Part shown: piece after piece, positions 28,066 to 37,336 of the stretch
Numbering within the stretch: the first letter of the stretch is position 1
Layout of the letters: each line of letters starts with the position of its first letter
Assembly (NCBI GenBank): GCA_002722095.1
Contig: PBKG01000003.1
Span: 111,927 to 175,926 of the forward strand
Direction of reading: 5' to 3'
Source of the DNA: Rhodospirillaceae bacterium
Lineage (GTDB): Bacteria; Pseudomonadota; Alphaproteobacteria; UBA8366
DNA length: 64,000 nucleotides
Program-made: the position numbers and the translations under genes
The notes under the pieces: model-generated
Seen by the model: the letters and a program-made list of their open reading frames with translations, nothing else
Told to the model about the DNA's origin: nothing
The model's database searches: none

Positions 28066-29181
28066 TTAAGGCGCGGACCGATAGGTTTCCAGCCAGTCAT
28101 TACCCAGGCGCTCGGTCGAGACTGATTCGAACCGACGAATATCCGTCAACGATTCCAAACCGTAACCAGCAATCGCTGGGGTACCATCGCCGCCCATAAC
28201 CGAACCCGCCCGGAACCAAGCGATGCGATCAACCGCATCGGCTTTAAGAAAAGCGGCCGCAATCCCAGCCCCTCCTTCGACCAGCAACCGGGTTATGCCA
28301 CGATCAGCCAGTGCAGCCAGCGCCTGGTTCACTTCGGGATAGCCATCGCTATCTGCAGTAATTTCCAGCAATTCGACACCCTGGTCGCGATACGCCGCGG
28401 CCCGGTCATTTTCGCCGTTAGCAACGGTTATTACCCAGGTCGGTACGTCTCCGGCAGTCGTCACGAGCTCCGCGCTCATCGGCAATTCCAACCGAGCATC
28501 GACGACAATACGTATGGGGGAACGATCGCCTAAACCCGGCAAACGACATGTCAGTTTCGGATTGTCGGCTAGGGCAGTACCAATGCCGACCAGTATCGCA
28601 TCACTGGTCGCACGCATCAGATGCGCACGGCCACGCGCCTCGGGACCAGTGATCCATTGGCTTTCGCCTTTTGCCGTTGCAATCCGGCCATCCAGCGTTG
28701 ACGCTGTCTTGAGGCAAACCAGCGGACGCGCCTTGGTTGTGCGTGAAACAAATCCCGCGTTCAATGTCAGTGCTTCATCCCTGCAAATACCAACCGACAC
28801 CTCGATGCCGGCAGCGCGTAGCTCTTCAAACCCTTTCCCGGCAACTCGTGAATCCGGGTCCTCGACTGCGGCCACCACACGGGCTAGGCCTGCCTCGATC
28901 AAGGCGCCGGTGCAGGGCGGCGTCTCGCCTTGATGACAGCACGGTTCCAGAGTGACGTAAGCAACAGCGCCCTTGGCCGCCGGGCCCGCGCGTTTGAGCG
29001 CTTCGGTTTCAGCGTGAGGCCGGCCACCTGGTTGGGTCCAGCCGCGCCCGACGATCACGCCATTCGATACGATGACACAGCCAACCGCCGGGTTCGGCCA
29101 TACGCGACCGAGCCCCCGCCGCGCGAGCCCAAGGGCGACGCGCATGAAGCTTTCGTCTTGTCTATTCAGGTTGTTCGGCAC
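28066..29181 (-). CDS. ribD: Bifunctional diaminohydroxyphosphoribosylaminopyrimidine deaminase / reductase
   Basis: About 371 residues in two domains. The deaminase (1-150) has the zinc site HAETEAL and [11 protein letters not shown]; the reductase (150-371) has [24 protein letters not shown] and [14 protein letters not shown]. Together they carry out two steps in riboflavin synthesis. A GTG at 29181, inside the end of nrdR, is chosen because it keeps the whole [12 protein letters not shown] helix and gives the usual length; the longer frame is a shadow of nrdR. Confidence 0.95.
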   Translation of the reverse strand: MPNNLNRQDESFMRVALGLARRGLGRVWPNPAVGCVIVSNGVIVGRGWTQPGGRPHAETEALKRAGPAAKGAVAYVTLEPCCHQGETPPCTGALIEAGLARVVAAVEDPDSRVAGKGFEELRAAGIEVSVGICRDEALTLNAGFVSRTTKARPLVCLKTASTLDGRIATAKGESQWITGPEARGRAHLMRATSDAILVGIGTALADNPKLTCRLPGLGDRSPIRIVVDARLELPMSAELVTTAGDVPTWVITVANGENDRAAAYRDQGVELLEITADSDGYPEVNQALAALADRGITRLLVEGGAGIAAAFLKADAVDRIAWFRAGSVMGGDGTPAIAGYGLESLTDIRRFESVSTERLGNDWLETYRSAP

Positions 29182-29626
29182 TGAGCTCGTCGGTGATGAA
29201 CTCTTCGAAATCCTTGGCTTCGCGGAAATTACGATAGACCGATGCGAAGCGCACATAAGCCACCTTGTCGAGTGAGGCGAGCGCTTCCATTATTAGTTCG
29301 CCAATCAGGTCGGCTTTAACATCACTCTCACCCGTGCTTTCCAAACGTCGAACGATGGAATTGACCACCTGCTCGATACGATCCGGTTCCACCGGCCGTT
29401 TGCGAAGCGCGATGCTCATCGAACGCACAAGTTTGTCGCGATCGAACGGCTCGCGCTGACCGTTCTTTTTCATCACCGTCAGATCGCGCAGTTGGACCCG
29501 CTCGAACGTCGTGAACCGCTGACCGCAATGGGGACAGAAGCGTCGGCGTCGGATCGCGGCACTATCTTCGGTCGGCCTGGAATCCTTCACCTGTGTATCG
29601 TTGTTACTGCAAAACGGACATCGCAT
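29162..29626 (-). CDS. nrdR: Transcriptional repressor NrdR
   Basis: A 154-residue zinc-ribbon plus ATP-cone protein that represses ribonucleotide reductase genes. [18 protein letters not shown] and [15 protein letters not shown] form the four-Cys ribbon; the ATP-cone follows ([20 protein letters not shown]). It overlaps ribD by 20 bases and follows glyA, the usual order. Confidence 0.98.
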   Translation of the reverse strand: MRCPFCSNNDTQVKDSRPTEDSAAIRRRRFCPHCGQRFTTFERVQLRDLTVMKKNGQREPFDRDKLVRSMSIALRKRPVEPDRIEQVVNSIVRRLESTGESDVKADLIGELIMEALASLDKVAYVRFASVYRNFREAKDFEEFITDELSAEQPE

Positions 29627-29675
29627 TGCTCAAATCCCCTCTCAAAAATTCGCCGCCTTCAGATACCCTAGGGCT

Positions 29676-30974
29676 CTAGGGATAGACGGGAAACCGTGCG
29701 CAAAGCGCGGTCACACGCTCTCGCACTGCCCCTTCAACCGAACCGTTATCCTCGCCATTCGCGGCCAGCCCATCGAGTACTTCGACGATCATTTCACCCA
29801 CCTGACGGAACTCCGCCTGGCCAAAGCCACGCGTGGTACCTGCGGGTGTCCCCAATCGAACGCCTGAGGTAACCATCGGCTTCTCTGGATCGAACGGAAT
29901 GCCGTTCTTGTTGCAGGTTAGGCCGGCACGCTCGAGCGCTGTTTCTGCGATATTGCCGGTAAGTCCCTTGGGACGGAGGTCAACCAGCATCAAATGGGTA
30001 TCCGTGCCACCGGAGACAATATCGAGCCCACCCTCTACAAGGGTTTCCGCGAGTGTCTTGGCATTGTCGACGATAGATTGGGTATAGACTTTAAAGGACG
30101 GCTTCAGCGCCTCTCCGAAAGCCGCAGCTTTGCCGGCAATCATATGCATCAACGGCCCACCCTGAGTGCCCGGGAAGATGGCCGAATTGAACTTTTTCGC
30201 GAGAGCTTCGTCATTGGTTAAGATCATTCCGCCGCGGGCACCGCGCAAAGTCTTGTGCGTCGTGGTGGTGACAACATGGGCATGCGGAATTGGGCTCGGA
30301 TGCACGCCACCCGCGACCAAACCGGCAAAATGCGCCATATCGACCATCAACAAAGCGCCAACACTGTCGGCAATTTCGCGGAACTTAGCGAAATCGATAA
30401 ACCGCGGATACGCAGATCCGCCGGCGACAATGATTTTGGGCTTATGTTCCTCAGCGAGCTTCGTCACCTCGTCGAAATCGATCAACGCATCTTCCTTACG
30501 AACTCCGTACTGAACCGCATTGAACCATTTGCCCGATTGATTGGGCGGCGCGCCATGGGTCAAATGCCCACCGGCAGCAAGCGAAAGCCCCATGATCGTA
30601 TCGCCCGGCTGAATGGTCGCCATATAGACCGCGTTGTTGGCTTGTGCGCCCGCATGAGGCTGTACATTGGCGAATTCGCAACCGAACAGCTGTTTTGCGC
30701 GGTCGATTGCCAACTGCTCGGCAATATCCACATGTTCGCAACCGCCATAATAACGGCGGCCCGGGTACCCTTCGGCGTATTTGTTGGTCAACACCGAGCC
30801 CATCGCCTCAAGTACCGCCTTGCTGACGATATTTTCCGACGCGATCAGTTCGATTTGATTTTGCTGGCGGGCCAACTCTTCACCGATGGCGGCAAAGAGA
30901 TCCGGATCGCTCGCCTCTAATCCATCGCTAAAAAATCCGTCTTCGAAAACTTCTGCTGTATTGGCTTCTGCCAT
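29676..30974 (-). CDS. glyA: Serine hydroxymethyltransferase
   Basis: A 432-residue PLP enzyme interconverting serine and glycine with tetrahydrofolate. The PLP lysine lies in [39 protein letters not shown] and [20 protein letters not shown] (N-terminal) are diagnostic. A short acidic N-terminal extension precedes the fold. Between rpiB and nrdR. Confidence 0.98.
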   Translation of the reverse strand: MAEANTAEVFEDGFFSDGLEASDPDLFAAIGEELARQQNQIELIASENIVSKAVLEAMGSVLTNKYAEGYPGRRYYGGCEHVDIAEQLAIDRAKQLFGCEFANVQPHAGAQANNAVYMATIQPGDTIMGLSLAAGGHLTHGAPPNQSGKWFNAVQYGVRKEDALIDFDEVTKLAEEHKPKIIVAGGSAYPRFIDFAKFREIADSVGALLMVDMAHFAGLVAGGVHPSPIPHAHVVTTTTHKTLRGARGGMILTNDEALAKKFNSAIFPGTQGGPLMHMIAGKAAAFGEALKPSFKVYTQSIVDNAKTLAETLVEGGLDIVSGGTDTHLMLVDLRPKGLTGNIAETALERAGLTCNKNGIPFDPEKPMVTSGVRLGTPAGTTRGFGQAEFRQVGEMIVEVLDGLAANGEDNGSVEGAVRERVTALCARFPVYP

Positions 30975-30996
30975 TTCTAATTCCGGTCCTTCTTGC

Positions 30997-31431
30997 TCAT
31001 GAAAATTTGTTCACACGCCGTTCGTGTCTCCCACCTTCAAATGGCGTCTCGATAAAGACAGTCAAGCAATCGAGCGCCACCTCGATGCCCGTGGTGCGAG
31101 CGCCCAAGGCCAGAACATTAGCGTCATTGTGGGCGCGGGCAAATCGTGCGTCGGTCTCGCTATGGCATAGCGCAGCACGCACATGCCGATGACGGTTTGC
31201 CGCAATCGAGATACCGATACCAGTGCCGCAGACGAGCACGCCACGAGACGCCTTCCCATCCGCAAGCGCTTCTGCAACCGCCTCCGCAAAATCCGGATAA
31301 TCGACCGAACACGGACCGTTAGTGCCCAAATCGAGCACCTCGCAACCCATTTCCTCTAAACGCGCCCCAAGCGCTGATTTCATCTCAAAACCAGCATGGT
31401 CGCAGGCGATAACGATTGTTTCCTCAGCCAT
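30997..31431 (-). CDS. rpiB: Ribose-5-phosphate isomerase B
   Basis: A 144-residue RpiB/LacB-family isomerase. [36 protein letters not shown] and the catalytic Cys in [18 protein letters not shown] are seen; [16 protein letters not shown] completes the fold. First gene of the leftward glyA-rib operon, whose promoter must lie in the 31.4-31.8 kb gap. Confidence 0.96.
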   Translation of the reverse strand: MAEETIVIACDHAGFEMKSALGARLEEMGCEVLDLGTNGPCSVDYPDFAEAVAEALADGKASRGVLVCGTGIGISIAANRHRHVRAALCHSETDARFARAHNDANVLALGARTTGIEVALDCLTVFIETPFEGGRHERRVNKFS

Positions 31432-31838
31432 CGATCTCCGATCAACGACCCCCTTCGCATTTACTTAAAATCCCGCCTGATCAGCTTGGCATACCACATG
31501 TCGCGGGGCCATGCCAATCAAACACAAGGTCTCGCGGGTCCAAATTACCTTTCTCGTCAGCGGTTTGTTTAAAAAGTATACTCGGGTCAAAGACAGTAAA
31601 GATTAAAATTAGACACTGTGACCCAAATGTAACACCTCGAAAATGGCACTTTATATAGCGTCTACAAATGTTACGTTTGGTATATATGGTGTTTTACTGT
31701 CGAATAATTACACTAATTTTCTTAATAACTTGTAGTTTAAGTATAGTAATATGTATTTTTTCTTTAAAAATATTGACAAAATATAAGTTTCGTGAGATTT
31801 ATTTGTTAATAAGTTAGAAAAACTCAGGAATATGGGTG
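31432..31838. other. AT-rich divergent intergenic region between rpiB and mucR
   Basis: No gene is seen in these 407 bases. The right half is very AT-rich. It must hold the promoters of rpiB (leftward) and mucR (rightward). A perfect TTGACA stands at 31773-31778, but the box 17 bases on is a poor -10. Two copies of CAAATGTWAC lie at 31624-31633 and 31665-31674, 41 bases apart (about four helical turns), and may be regulatory. MucR-type proteins favour AT-rich DNA and repress themselves, so autoregulation here is plausible. Confidence 0.5.
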
Positions 31839-32264
31839 ATGCACCAACAAATCGTAGAAAATAGAGAGCAGAAGAATGACATTTTGCGCATGACTGCTGA
31901 TGTCGTTTCTGCGTATGTAGGCAATAATACTTTGCCGGCCACCCAACTTAACGACATTATTCAGATCGTTTACGGGTCGCTGCAAAAACTCGACGGTAGC
32001 CAAACCAATAGTGTTCGTTCTAAGGCTGCCATCGCGATCCGCAAATCCATCACGCCGGACTATATCGTCTGCCTTGAAGACGGCAAAAAGCTGAAAATGC
32101 TCAAGCGCCATCTGCGCACCGTCTATGGCATGACACCTGAAGAATACCGTGCCAAGTGGGGGTTGCCTGCGGACTATCCGATGGTAGCGCCTAACTATTC
32201 GCGGCAACGCTCAGCTTTTGCAAAAAAAATCGGCCTCGGCCGAACGGCGGGCGCAGCTGCGTAA
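31839..32264 (+). CDS. mucR: MucR/Ros-family transcriptional regulator
   Basis: A 141-residue DNA-binding regulator of the Ros/MucR family, which in relatives controls exopolysaccharide, motility and cell-cycle genes as an H-NS-like silencer. Residues 1-60 hold the helical oligomerisation part, and 73-135 the prokaryotic zinc-finger domain (CLEDGKKLKMLKRHL, TPEEYRAKWGLPADYPMVAP, KKIGLGR). Zinc-ligand positions read Cys78, Asp81, His91 and Val95/Tyr96, so the fourth ligand appears missing. ATG 31839 follows AGGA; a GTG one codon earlier is possible. A strong terminator follows. Confidence 0.95.
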   Translation: MHQQIVENREQKNDILRMTADVVSAYVGNNTLPATQLNDIIQIVYGSLQKLDGSQTNSVRSKAAIAIRKSITPDYIVCLEDGKKLKMLKRHLRTVYGMTPEEYRAKWGLPADYPMVAPNYSRQRSAFAKKIGLGRTAGAAA

Positions 32265-32300
32265 CTTTTCCCCAACGACAATTATAAAATTCTTTGAACT

Positions 32301-32329
32301 GGCCGGTCCTTGTGACCGGCCTTTTTTTT
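32301..32329 (+). terminator. Rho-independent terminator of mucR
   Basis: Perfect 8-bp stem GGCCGGTC / GACCGGCC with loop CTTGT and eight T. Confidence 0.95.
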
Positions 32330-32346
32330 GTCTACTTGGAATCGGG

Positions 32347-32550
32347 CTAGCGCGCCCCTTCCTCGGCCTTTTTCCTAAGCACGTAATCCAGCTTTTTAAG
32401 TGCCGTTTCGCGAAGCGCCTTATCGCCGCGTCGAGGGTCCCCCACAATCGAGGCCTCGATGCCGGTCTTGGTATCGACCGCCGTCACTTTGACGTACCGT
32501 CCGATGCCGATCATTTCGATAATCGCCCCGTGTCTCTCGTTCTTTGCCAT
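32347..32550 (-). CDS. Small conserved alphaproteobacterial protein (DUF6898-like)
   Basis: A 67-residue soluble protein, MAKNERHGAIIEMIGIGRYV followed by KVTAVDTKTGIEASIVGDPRRGDKALRETALKKLDYVLRKK (split here). It resembles the small DUF6898 family known from this class, whose function is unknown. It ends in a Lys/Glu helix. Converges with mucR and lies downstream of the amidotransferase gene. Confidence 0.75.
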   Translation of the reverse strand: MAKNERHGAIIEMIGIGRYVKVTAVDTKTGIEASIVGDPRRGDKALRETALKKLDYVLRKKAEEGAR

Positions 32551-32581
32551 TCCGTGAGCCTATCGGGTTTGCGTGCGACGC

Positions 32582-33289
32582 TCAAACCAACAGTTTGAAA
32601 TTTTCGTAGAGGCGTCGCGCGCCGGCCTCAAGCGTCGGTAGGGATTTCTCCACCGCCGCAGCGAACTTCGATACGCCATCCGACCCCATTGCCGCTTGTA
32701 AGGATTCCGCATAAGCCGGAACCGCAGCCCACTCACCAACGGTCTTGGCGGTGACTTCGACATGGTATTGCAGACCGTATGCTCGCGCGCCAAAGCGAAT
32801 AGCTTGGGACGCACATTCAGGCGACGAAGCAATTGAAACCGCACCATCAGGTAACTCGCATACTTCCGAACCGTGCCATTGCAAACAAATGGTGTGACGG
32901 TCCAGCCCTGCTAACAGAGGATCGTTGATGCCGTCTTCGGTAAGCTCGACTTCCATCACGCCGACTTCGCCGCGCGCCATTTGATCTACGCGACCGCCCA
33001 GCGCATCTGCCAGGAGTTGATGACCGAGGCAAATCCCCAATACCGGCTTGCCGGTGCCAACCCATTCACGGATCGCGTCCTTTTCAGGGCCGAGCCAGGG
33101 ATAGGTTTCTTCTTCCCACACATCCATCGGGCCGCCCATAACCCAAAGCGCATCATAGTCATGATGATCCGGCGCCCTATCGCCAACATCCCACTCGACG
33201 GTGTCCCAAGTGGAACCGTCTTCATGCAAAAAATCCCGGAATATCCCGGGATGCTCGACTTCGATATGCTGAAAAACAAGTACCCGCAT
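32582..33289 (-). CDS. Class I glutamine amidotransferase-like protein
   Basis: A 235-residue stand-alone GATase1 domain. The nucleophile Cys is in LGICLGHQLLADALGG and the catalytic His in GLQYHVEVTA, so hydrolysis of a gamma-glutamyl amide is likely. It resembles GMP-synthase-like amidotransferases that lack a synthetase domain; the true substrate is unknown. It follows an LdtR-like regulator gene by 9 bases and may be controlled by it. Confidence 0.9.
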   Translation of the reverse strand: MRVLVFQHIEVEHPGIFRDFLHEDGSTWDTVEWDVGDRAPDHHDYDALWVMGGPMDVWEEETYPWLGPEKDAIREWVGTGKPVLGICLGHQLLADALGGRVDQMARGEVGVMEVELTEDGINDPLLAGLDRHTICLQWHGSEVCELPDGAVSIASSPECASQAIRFGARAYGLQYHVEVTAKTVGEWAAVPAYAESLQAAMGSDGVSKFAAAVEKSLPTLEAGARRLYENFKLLV

Positions 33290-33298
33290 GAACGGGAA

Positions 33299-33799
33299 TT
33301 AAAACAACGAGCCGCCGCCAAAACGGTGCGAGCCGCCCCAAAACCGTTCGAGCCGAGCGAGGATCTCATTTGCGGTTCGCAAATCCTCTTCGGTCACGTT
33401 ATCAGGGCCCATCGAAGCAGCGTGACGATTAAACATATCTTCGATTGCCCGCCAAAGCGTCAGCCCCTTATCGGAAAGTTTGACCCGCACAGAACGTTTG
33501 TCATGCTTCGAGCGTTGCTGATCGAGATAACCGTTTTCGACCATCTTGCGAACATTGTAGGAAACATTGGAACCGAGATAGTAACCACGGTTAGTTAATT
33601 CGCCGACGGTCAGCTCTTCTTGGGCGATGTTATAGAGGATCAACGCCTGGATATTGTTTATATCCATGAGCCCCAGCCGCTCGAGTTCGAGTTTGACGAC
33701 TTCGAGAAACTGCCGATGCAGCCTTTCGATGATATGGATGGAACTTAGATATTCGTTGATGGTCGGAGTCACGTCGGTATGGAATCCCTGAGCCGTCAC
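33299..33799 (-). CDS. MarR-family regulator, LdtR-like
   Basis: A 166-residue winged-helix regulator. DINNIQALILYNIA, ELTVGELTNRGYYLGSNVSY with NVRKMVENGYLDQQRSKHDKRSVRVKLSDKG is the DNA-binding part, closest in memory to LdtR, which in Rhizobiales regulates L,D-transpeptidase and osmotic tolerance. The C-terminus is Gly/Phe-rich. It starts with GTG. No L,D-transpeptidase is nearby, so the regulon is unknown. Confidence 0.88.
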   Translation of the reverse strand: MTAQGFHTDVTPTINEYLSSIHIIERLHRQFLEVVKLELERLGLMDINNIQALILYNIAQEELTVGELTNRGYYLGSNVSYNVRKMVENGYLDQQRSKHDKRSVRVKLSDKGLTLWRAIEDMFNRHAASMGPDNVTEEDLRTANEILARLERFWGGSHRFGGGSLF

Positions 33800-34063
33800 A
33801 CTATGGCATGTTCCATTAGCATTCCGAAAATAGCGGAAAAATCAACCTTCCCGTTGCCCGACGAACAGTTCAAAAACTCTCGCCCCGATAAGAATACAGG
33901 AACTTTATTTATTTTTATCATGCACTTGGAACCAATTTGATGGGCCTACAGCTGATAAGCCTAATTCAAACACAATTCTAAACCGACGAGCGAACCGCCC
34001 CACTTTGCCGTCACGGTTAGAAAATTGGCGAAGATTCGGTGACGAGTCTGATACAGAGCGAAA

Positions 34064-35095
34064 TTAAATTCGCTTGGTAACGCCGCCACGCCCACCGGTA
34101 TTGAGCCGGTCAGCATACTCCGGAGCGAGCGGACGACCGTTCGGAATATTGACCCAAAGCCGCAAAAGGAGACGGCGTTTTTCGGCCTCTTCCCAATCGA
34201 CAAATCTTCCCCGGCTATGCATTGTCGTATGGTTGTTGAGTAGTTGAATGTCGCCGGGCTCGAATGCCATAGGCAGCAGAAATTTTTCCGAAAGCGCTAA
34301 TTCCTCTACAAGATCGATCGCCGCTTGCTGGGCCTCGGTAAGCGGCTCTTCAGCATGCTCGGCACCGAGTTCAATCTGCTGCTTGTTGAACCGGCACGAC
34401 AATAATCCCTCATACCAGCTGTAGACCGGAATTCGATTGTGGGTGAGTTCGTCTACGGTCCGACCCTTACCGATCAAATCGTAACGGAATCCGGCCAAGA
34501 GCGGTTCCAGCAATTCCGGCTGCGTCGTCCGAATTTCGTTATATACGGCGATCGACGACGCTATCCAGCTTTCACCGCCCTCTTTTGCGGGTCGTACGCA
34601 CATCAAGCCGACCAGATCGGAGGAATCCGAATGCGGCGGCAAGAAAGCGCTGGTGCGGTGTCCCCGCACTCCTTCCTCATAATAGCCACCGTCCACATAT
34701 TTGCCGCTCTCCTTGTCGGTCACATGACCGAGGAGGTCGCCCTGGCTATTCTGCGAAATGATCTGCCCTAGATGCGTCCCGAGGCCCCAATAAAGGACCG
34801 ACAACTTTTCGAGGTCGTAATCGGCCACGTTAAGCCCGCGCAACAATGCAAAGCCCCGGCCATACTCGATCTCCTCAAGCAAATCAGCGATTTTTGGCCC
34901 CAATTTTGGCAACGGAAAATCCGCCTTGCGAAATTCCAAAGGAGGTATGCCACGCTCATGCAGCGCGGTCGTTGCGGCATCGAGTTCACCTAGATCGGCG
35001 TCGCTCAAACGAACGATCCAGGACTGATCGTTCTCCATTTCTGTGCGGGTCCAGACCGCAGGGCCGTCTGCCGCCGCCGGTAATTCGTTCAGCAT
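34064..35095 (-). CDS. TauD/TfdA-family Fe(II)/2-oxoglutarate-dependent oxygenase
   Basis: A 343-residue dioxygenase of the TauD superfamily. Iron ligands are visible in PPHSDSSDLVGL (His155, Asp157) and in LLNNHTTMHSRGRFVDW (distal His near 289/293), with a 2-oxoglutarate-binding Arg in RRLLLRLW. It may hydroxylate an unknown small molecule; related proteins include gamma-butyrobetaine and taurine oxygenases. It stands alone, with 264 bases of AT-rich sequence and no gene on its downstream side. Confidence 0.88.
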   Translation of the reverse strand: MLNELPAAADGPAVWTRTEMENDQSWIVRLSDADLGELDAATTALHERGIPPLEFRKADFPLPKLGPKIADLLEEIEYGRGFALLRGLNVADYDLEKLSVLYWGLGTHLGQIISQNSQGDLLGHVTDKESGKYVDGGYYEEGVRGHRTSAFLPPHSDSSDLVGLMCVRPAKEGGESWIASSIAVYNEIRTTQPELLEPLLAGFRYDLIGKGRTVDELTHNRIPVYSWYEGLLSCRFNKQQIELGAEHAEEPLTEAQQAAIDLVEELALSEKFLLPMAFEPGDIQLLNNHTTMHSRGRFVDWEEAEKRRLLLRLWVNIPNGRPLAPEYADRLNTGGRGGVTKRI

Positions 35096-35266
35096 TTATC
35101 GGGTATCCTCATAAGGAAGAGCAGCGTTATACGCGCGCGCAGCTTTCGGCGCCAATGAAACAATTTGCCGCACCGCCCCTTCCACACGGTCCCGGTAACG
35201 ATTTGTTGTAAAGACCTTTTGCTGGACCTTCGCTAGTGTCGAACAACGATACCAAGGGAGATTTCC

Positions 35267-35827
35267 ATGCGTTTACTGGCCGTTCTGCTTGTGTTGGGCA
35301 CATTGCAATTTTCCCAACCGGTCTCCGCGAAACCGTCGTTGCTGCCGGTTCCACGCACCGCTCCGGAATGGGATGTCGCGAAATGGCTGAACGGCAAACC
35401 GACGACGCTAAAAGCGCTGCGTGGCAAGGTCGTCATTGTCGAGTTTTTCCAGCTTTGGTGCCCCGGCTGTAGCGCATTTTCCATCCCGCTGATCAAACGT
35501 TGGCAGCATATCTTTGCGAAGGAAATCGCTTCAGGCGATCTCGAAGTGATCAGCATCCATACGGTGTTCGAAGGGCACGACTACCAAAACTCGCGACGGC
35601 TACGTGCGTTTCTCAAGCGCAAACAAATACACCATCGGGTTGGCATCGACCGACATAAAGGTAAGAGCCACCTGCCTGAAACGATGAAGCGCTACGGAAC
35701 GCGAGGCACGCCTGAAATGGCTGTCATCGGCCGCGACGGCATGGTCCGGCTGCAGGAATTCGGTTGGTTCGATGTCGAGCAGGCGGAAGCGTTGATCCGC
35801 AATCTACTGAACGCCCCCAGCTCCTAA
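35267..35827 (+). CDS. Periplasmic TlpA-like thioredoxin-fold protein
   Basis: A 186-residue exported protein: signal peptide 1-21 (ending PVSA-KP), then a thioredoxin fold with an active-site CxxC (WCPGC, Cys65 and Cys68) after VVIVEFFQLW, and the cis-Pro loop in GTRGTPEMAVIGRDG. GGGAGA precedes the ATG. A redox or disulfide role in the periplasm is likely; no cytochrome-c maturation genes are near. Its end overlaps the convergent MmgE/PrpD gene by 4 bases. Confidence 0.88.
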   Translation: MRLLAVLLVLGTLQFSQPVSAKPSLLPVPRTAPEWDVAKWLNGKPTTLKALRGKVVIVEFFQLWCPGCSAFSIPLIKRWQHIFAKEIASGDLEVISIHTVFEGHDYQNSRRLRAFLKRKQIHHRVGIDRHKGKSHLPETMKRYGTRGTPEMAVIGRDGMVRLQEFGWFDVEQAEALIRNLLNAPSS

Positions 35828-37191
35828 TTCGAGCCCACTTTTGCCAATAGTGCGGTCAATTCGCCGACGGAAATCTTTTCGAGGTTTTCGACGGCATCCG
35901 TAATTTCGCCCTGCAGTGCCGCATCCATATGGGGTGCTGTGAGCAGGGTGAATTTCTCGGTAATCCCTTCCCAGGTCATCGGCGTGGAATAATGGCCCTG
36001 ATAGGCGGCCTTCTCCGTTTCGAACGATCGGCCATCATCAAGCGTGATCTTGATCCTCGTCGCCGCCTCTGCCGGGAAACGGGCGGTGAGGTTTTCATCC
36101 TCGCTCGTAACGACCTTGCGGAGCAACGCCTGGACATCATCTTTGAGAATACGCTCCTGCTCGTATTGCGCCGGCATCAATTGATCATCGAGCAGGGCCG
36201 CCGAAACCACATAAGGAAGGCTGTGATCAGCGGTTTCCTTGTCGCGCACATGTTCGCGCGCACCGCCGTCGCCGTCGCCCATGATGAAATGCGCGCGCTC
36301 GTAGAGGCCGACATCGATCTCGGCGATCTCCGCCGGATCAAAGCCATTGGCGTGTTTAAGCTCGAGAGCGCCTTCGATCGCGGTTTGCGCATGAAGACCC
36401 GCATTGAAGCGTTTGACGCTGGCGCCGAGCATTATCTCGAGATTTTTATCGGACCAATCGATATCGAACGGCCCGGTGACCGCATCAAACATGCCGGACG
36501 GACCCTCGAACAGACGTAAAGGCCCTGTCACGCCGCGCCTGGCCAGGAAAGTCGAATAGATCGCGCTCTGAGCACCTCCTGCGAACGCAAAACCTTTCCA
36601 GTGGGAAATTTGTCCGACCCGGGTGACGAAAAGCGGATTCTGGCGCACCCCGGATATGGCGATTGCATGGGCGGTCTTTTCCGCATCAAGCCCCAGTGCA
36701 CGTGCTGCCCCGGTCGTCACGCCGTAGACGCCGGCGGTGAACTGGTCGAAGCCGTTGGCCTCGAATTTGGCCGCATTGCAAATCCGGCACTGCATTTCGT
36801 AGGCGAGCGCAAGCGCGATCATCAGGGTCTTCCCGTCCGCGCCCGCATATTCCGCCGCTGCCATGACCCCACCGAGATTGTCGCTCGGGTGGCAGGTGGC
36901 GTAGGTGCCCATATAGCCGTCGTTGAAATCGAGATATCGGATCAGCGAGGTGTTATAGAAAGCCGCTACATCGGGCGTGGATTTGCCGCCGCCGATGAGA
37001 GTACATAACTCAGCGCCACCAAACTCCTCGTTCTGCGCACGCAGCAATCCGATCGGTTCCGCGTCGAGCGACCCGACAGCGCACCCCAAGGTATCCAAAA
37101 CCAAGGTCTTGATCTGCGTTCGTACGGCATCGGAAAGTTCGTCGTAGGATGTTTCGACCGAGAACTTCGCGAAATCTTCGACCATCGTCAT
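35824..37191 (-). CDS. MmgE/PrpD family protein
   Basis: A 455-residue protein of the MmgE/PrpD family, related to 2-methylcitrate dehydratase. DTLGCAVGSLDAEPIGLL, LIRYLDFNDGYMGTYATCHPSDNLG (split here) and HWKGFAFAGGAQSAIYSTFLARRGVTGP (split) are typical. No prpB/prpC partner is adjacent, so methylcitrate metabolism is not assured; many members dehydrate or isomerise other substrates. GGGAG is placed ahead of the ATG at 37191. Confidence 0.9.
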   Translation of the reverse strand: MTMVEDFAKFSVETSYDELSDAVRTQIKTLVLDTLGCAVGSLDAEPIGLLRAQNEEFGGAELCTLIGGGKSTPDVAAFYNTSLIRYLDFNDGYMGTYATCHPSDNLGGVMAAAEYAGADGKTLMIALALAYEMQCRICNAAKFEANGFDQFTAGVYGVTTGAARALGLDAEKTAHAIAISGVRQNPLFVTRVGQISHWKGFAFAGGAQSAIYSTFLARRGVTGPLRLFEGPSGMFDAVTGPFDIDWSDKNLEIMLGASVKRFNAGLHAQTAIEGALELKHANGFDPAEIAEIDVGLYERAHFIMGDGDGGAREHVRDKETADHSLPYVVSAALLDDQLMPAQYEQERILKDDVQALLRKVVTSEDENLTARFPAEAATRIKITLDDGRSFETEKAAYQGHYSTPMTWEGITEKFTLLTAPHMDAALQGEITDAVENLEKISVGELTALLAKVGSN

Positions 37192-37336
37192 CGCACATAC
37201 TCCCCATTTGGCAAATTTGGCTTCCGTAAGTCATAGCGTCCGCCGTGTCGTTTGGTAAGGGATCGCCCTTGACAGGCGCGACCGCGGGTTGTCTGTTCGC
37301 GCACGAATAATCGCAAGAAAACACAGGGAGTTTGTC

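Noticed and set aside
29627..29675. FMN riboswitch in the riboflavin operon
   Set aside because: The gaps in the operon are too short and hold none of the conserved FMN element.
37192..37336. SAM riboswitch upstream of metY
   Set aside because: I looked for SAM-I and SAM-II cores and saw none; only a TTGACA box is visible.
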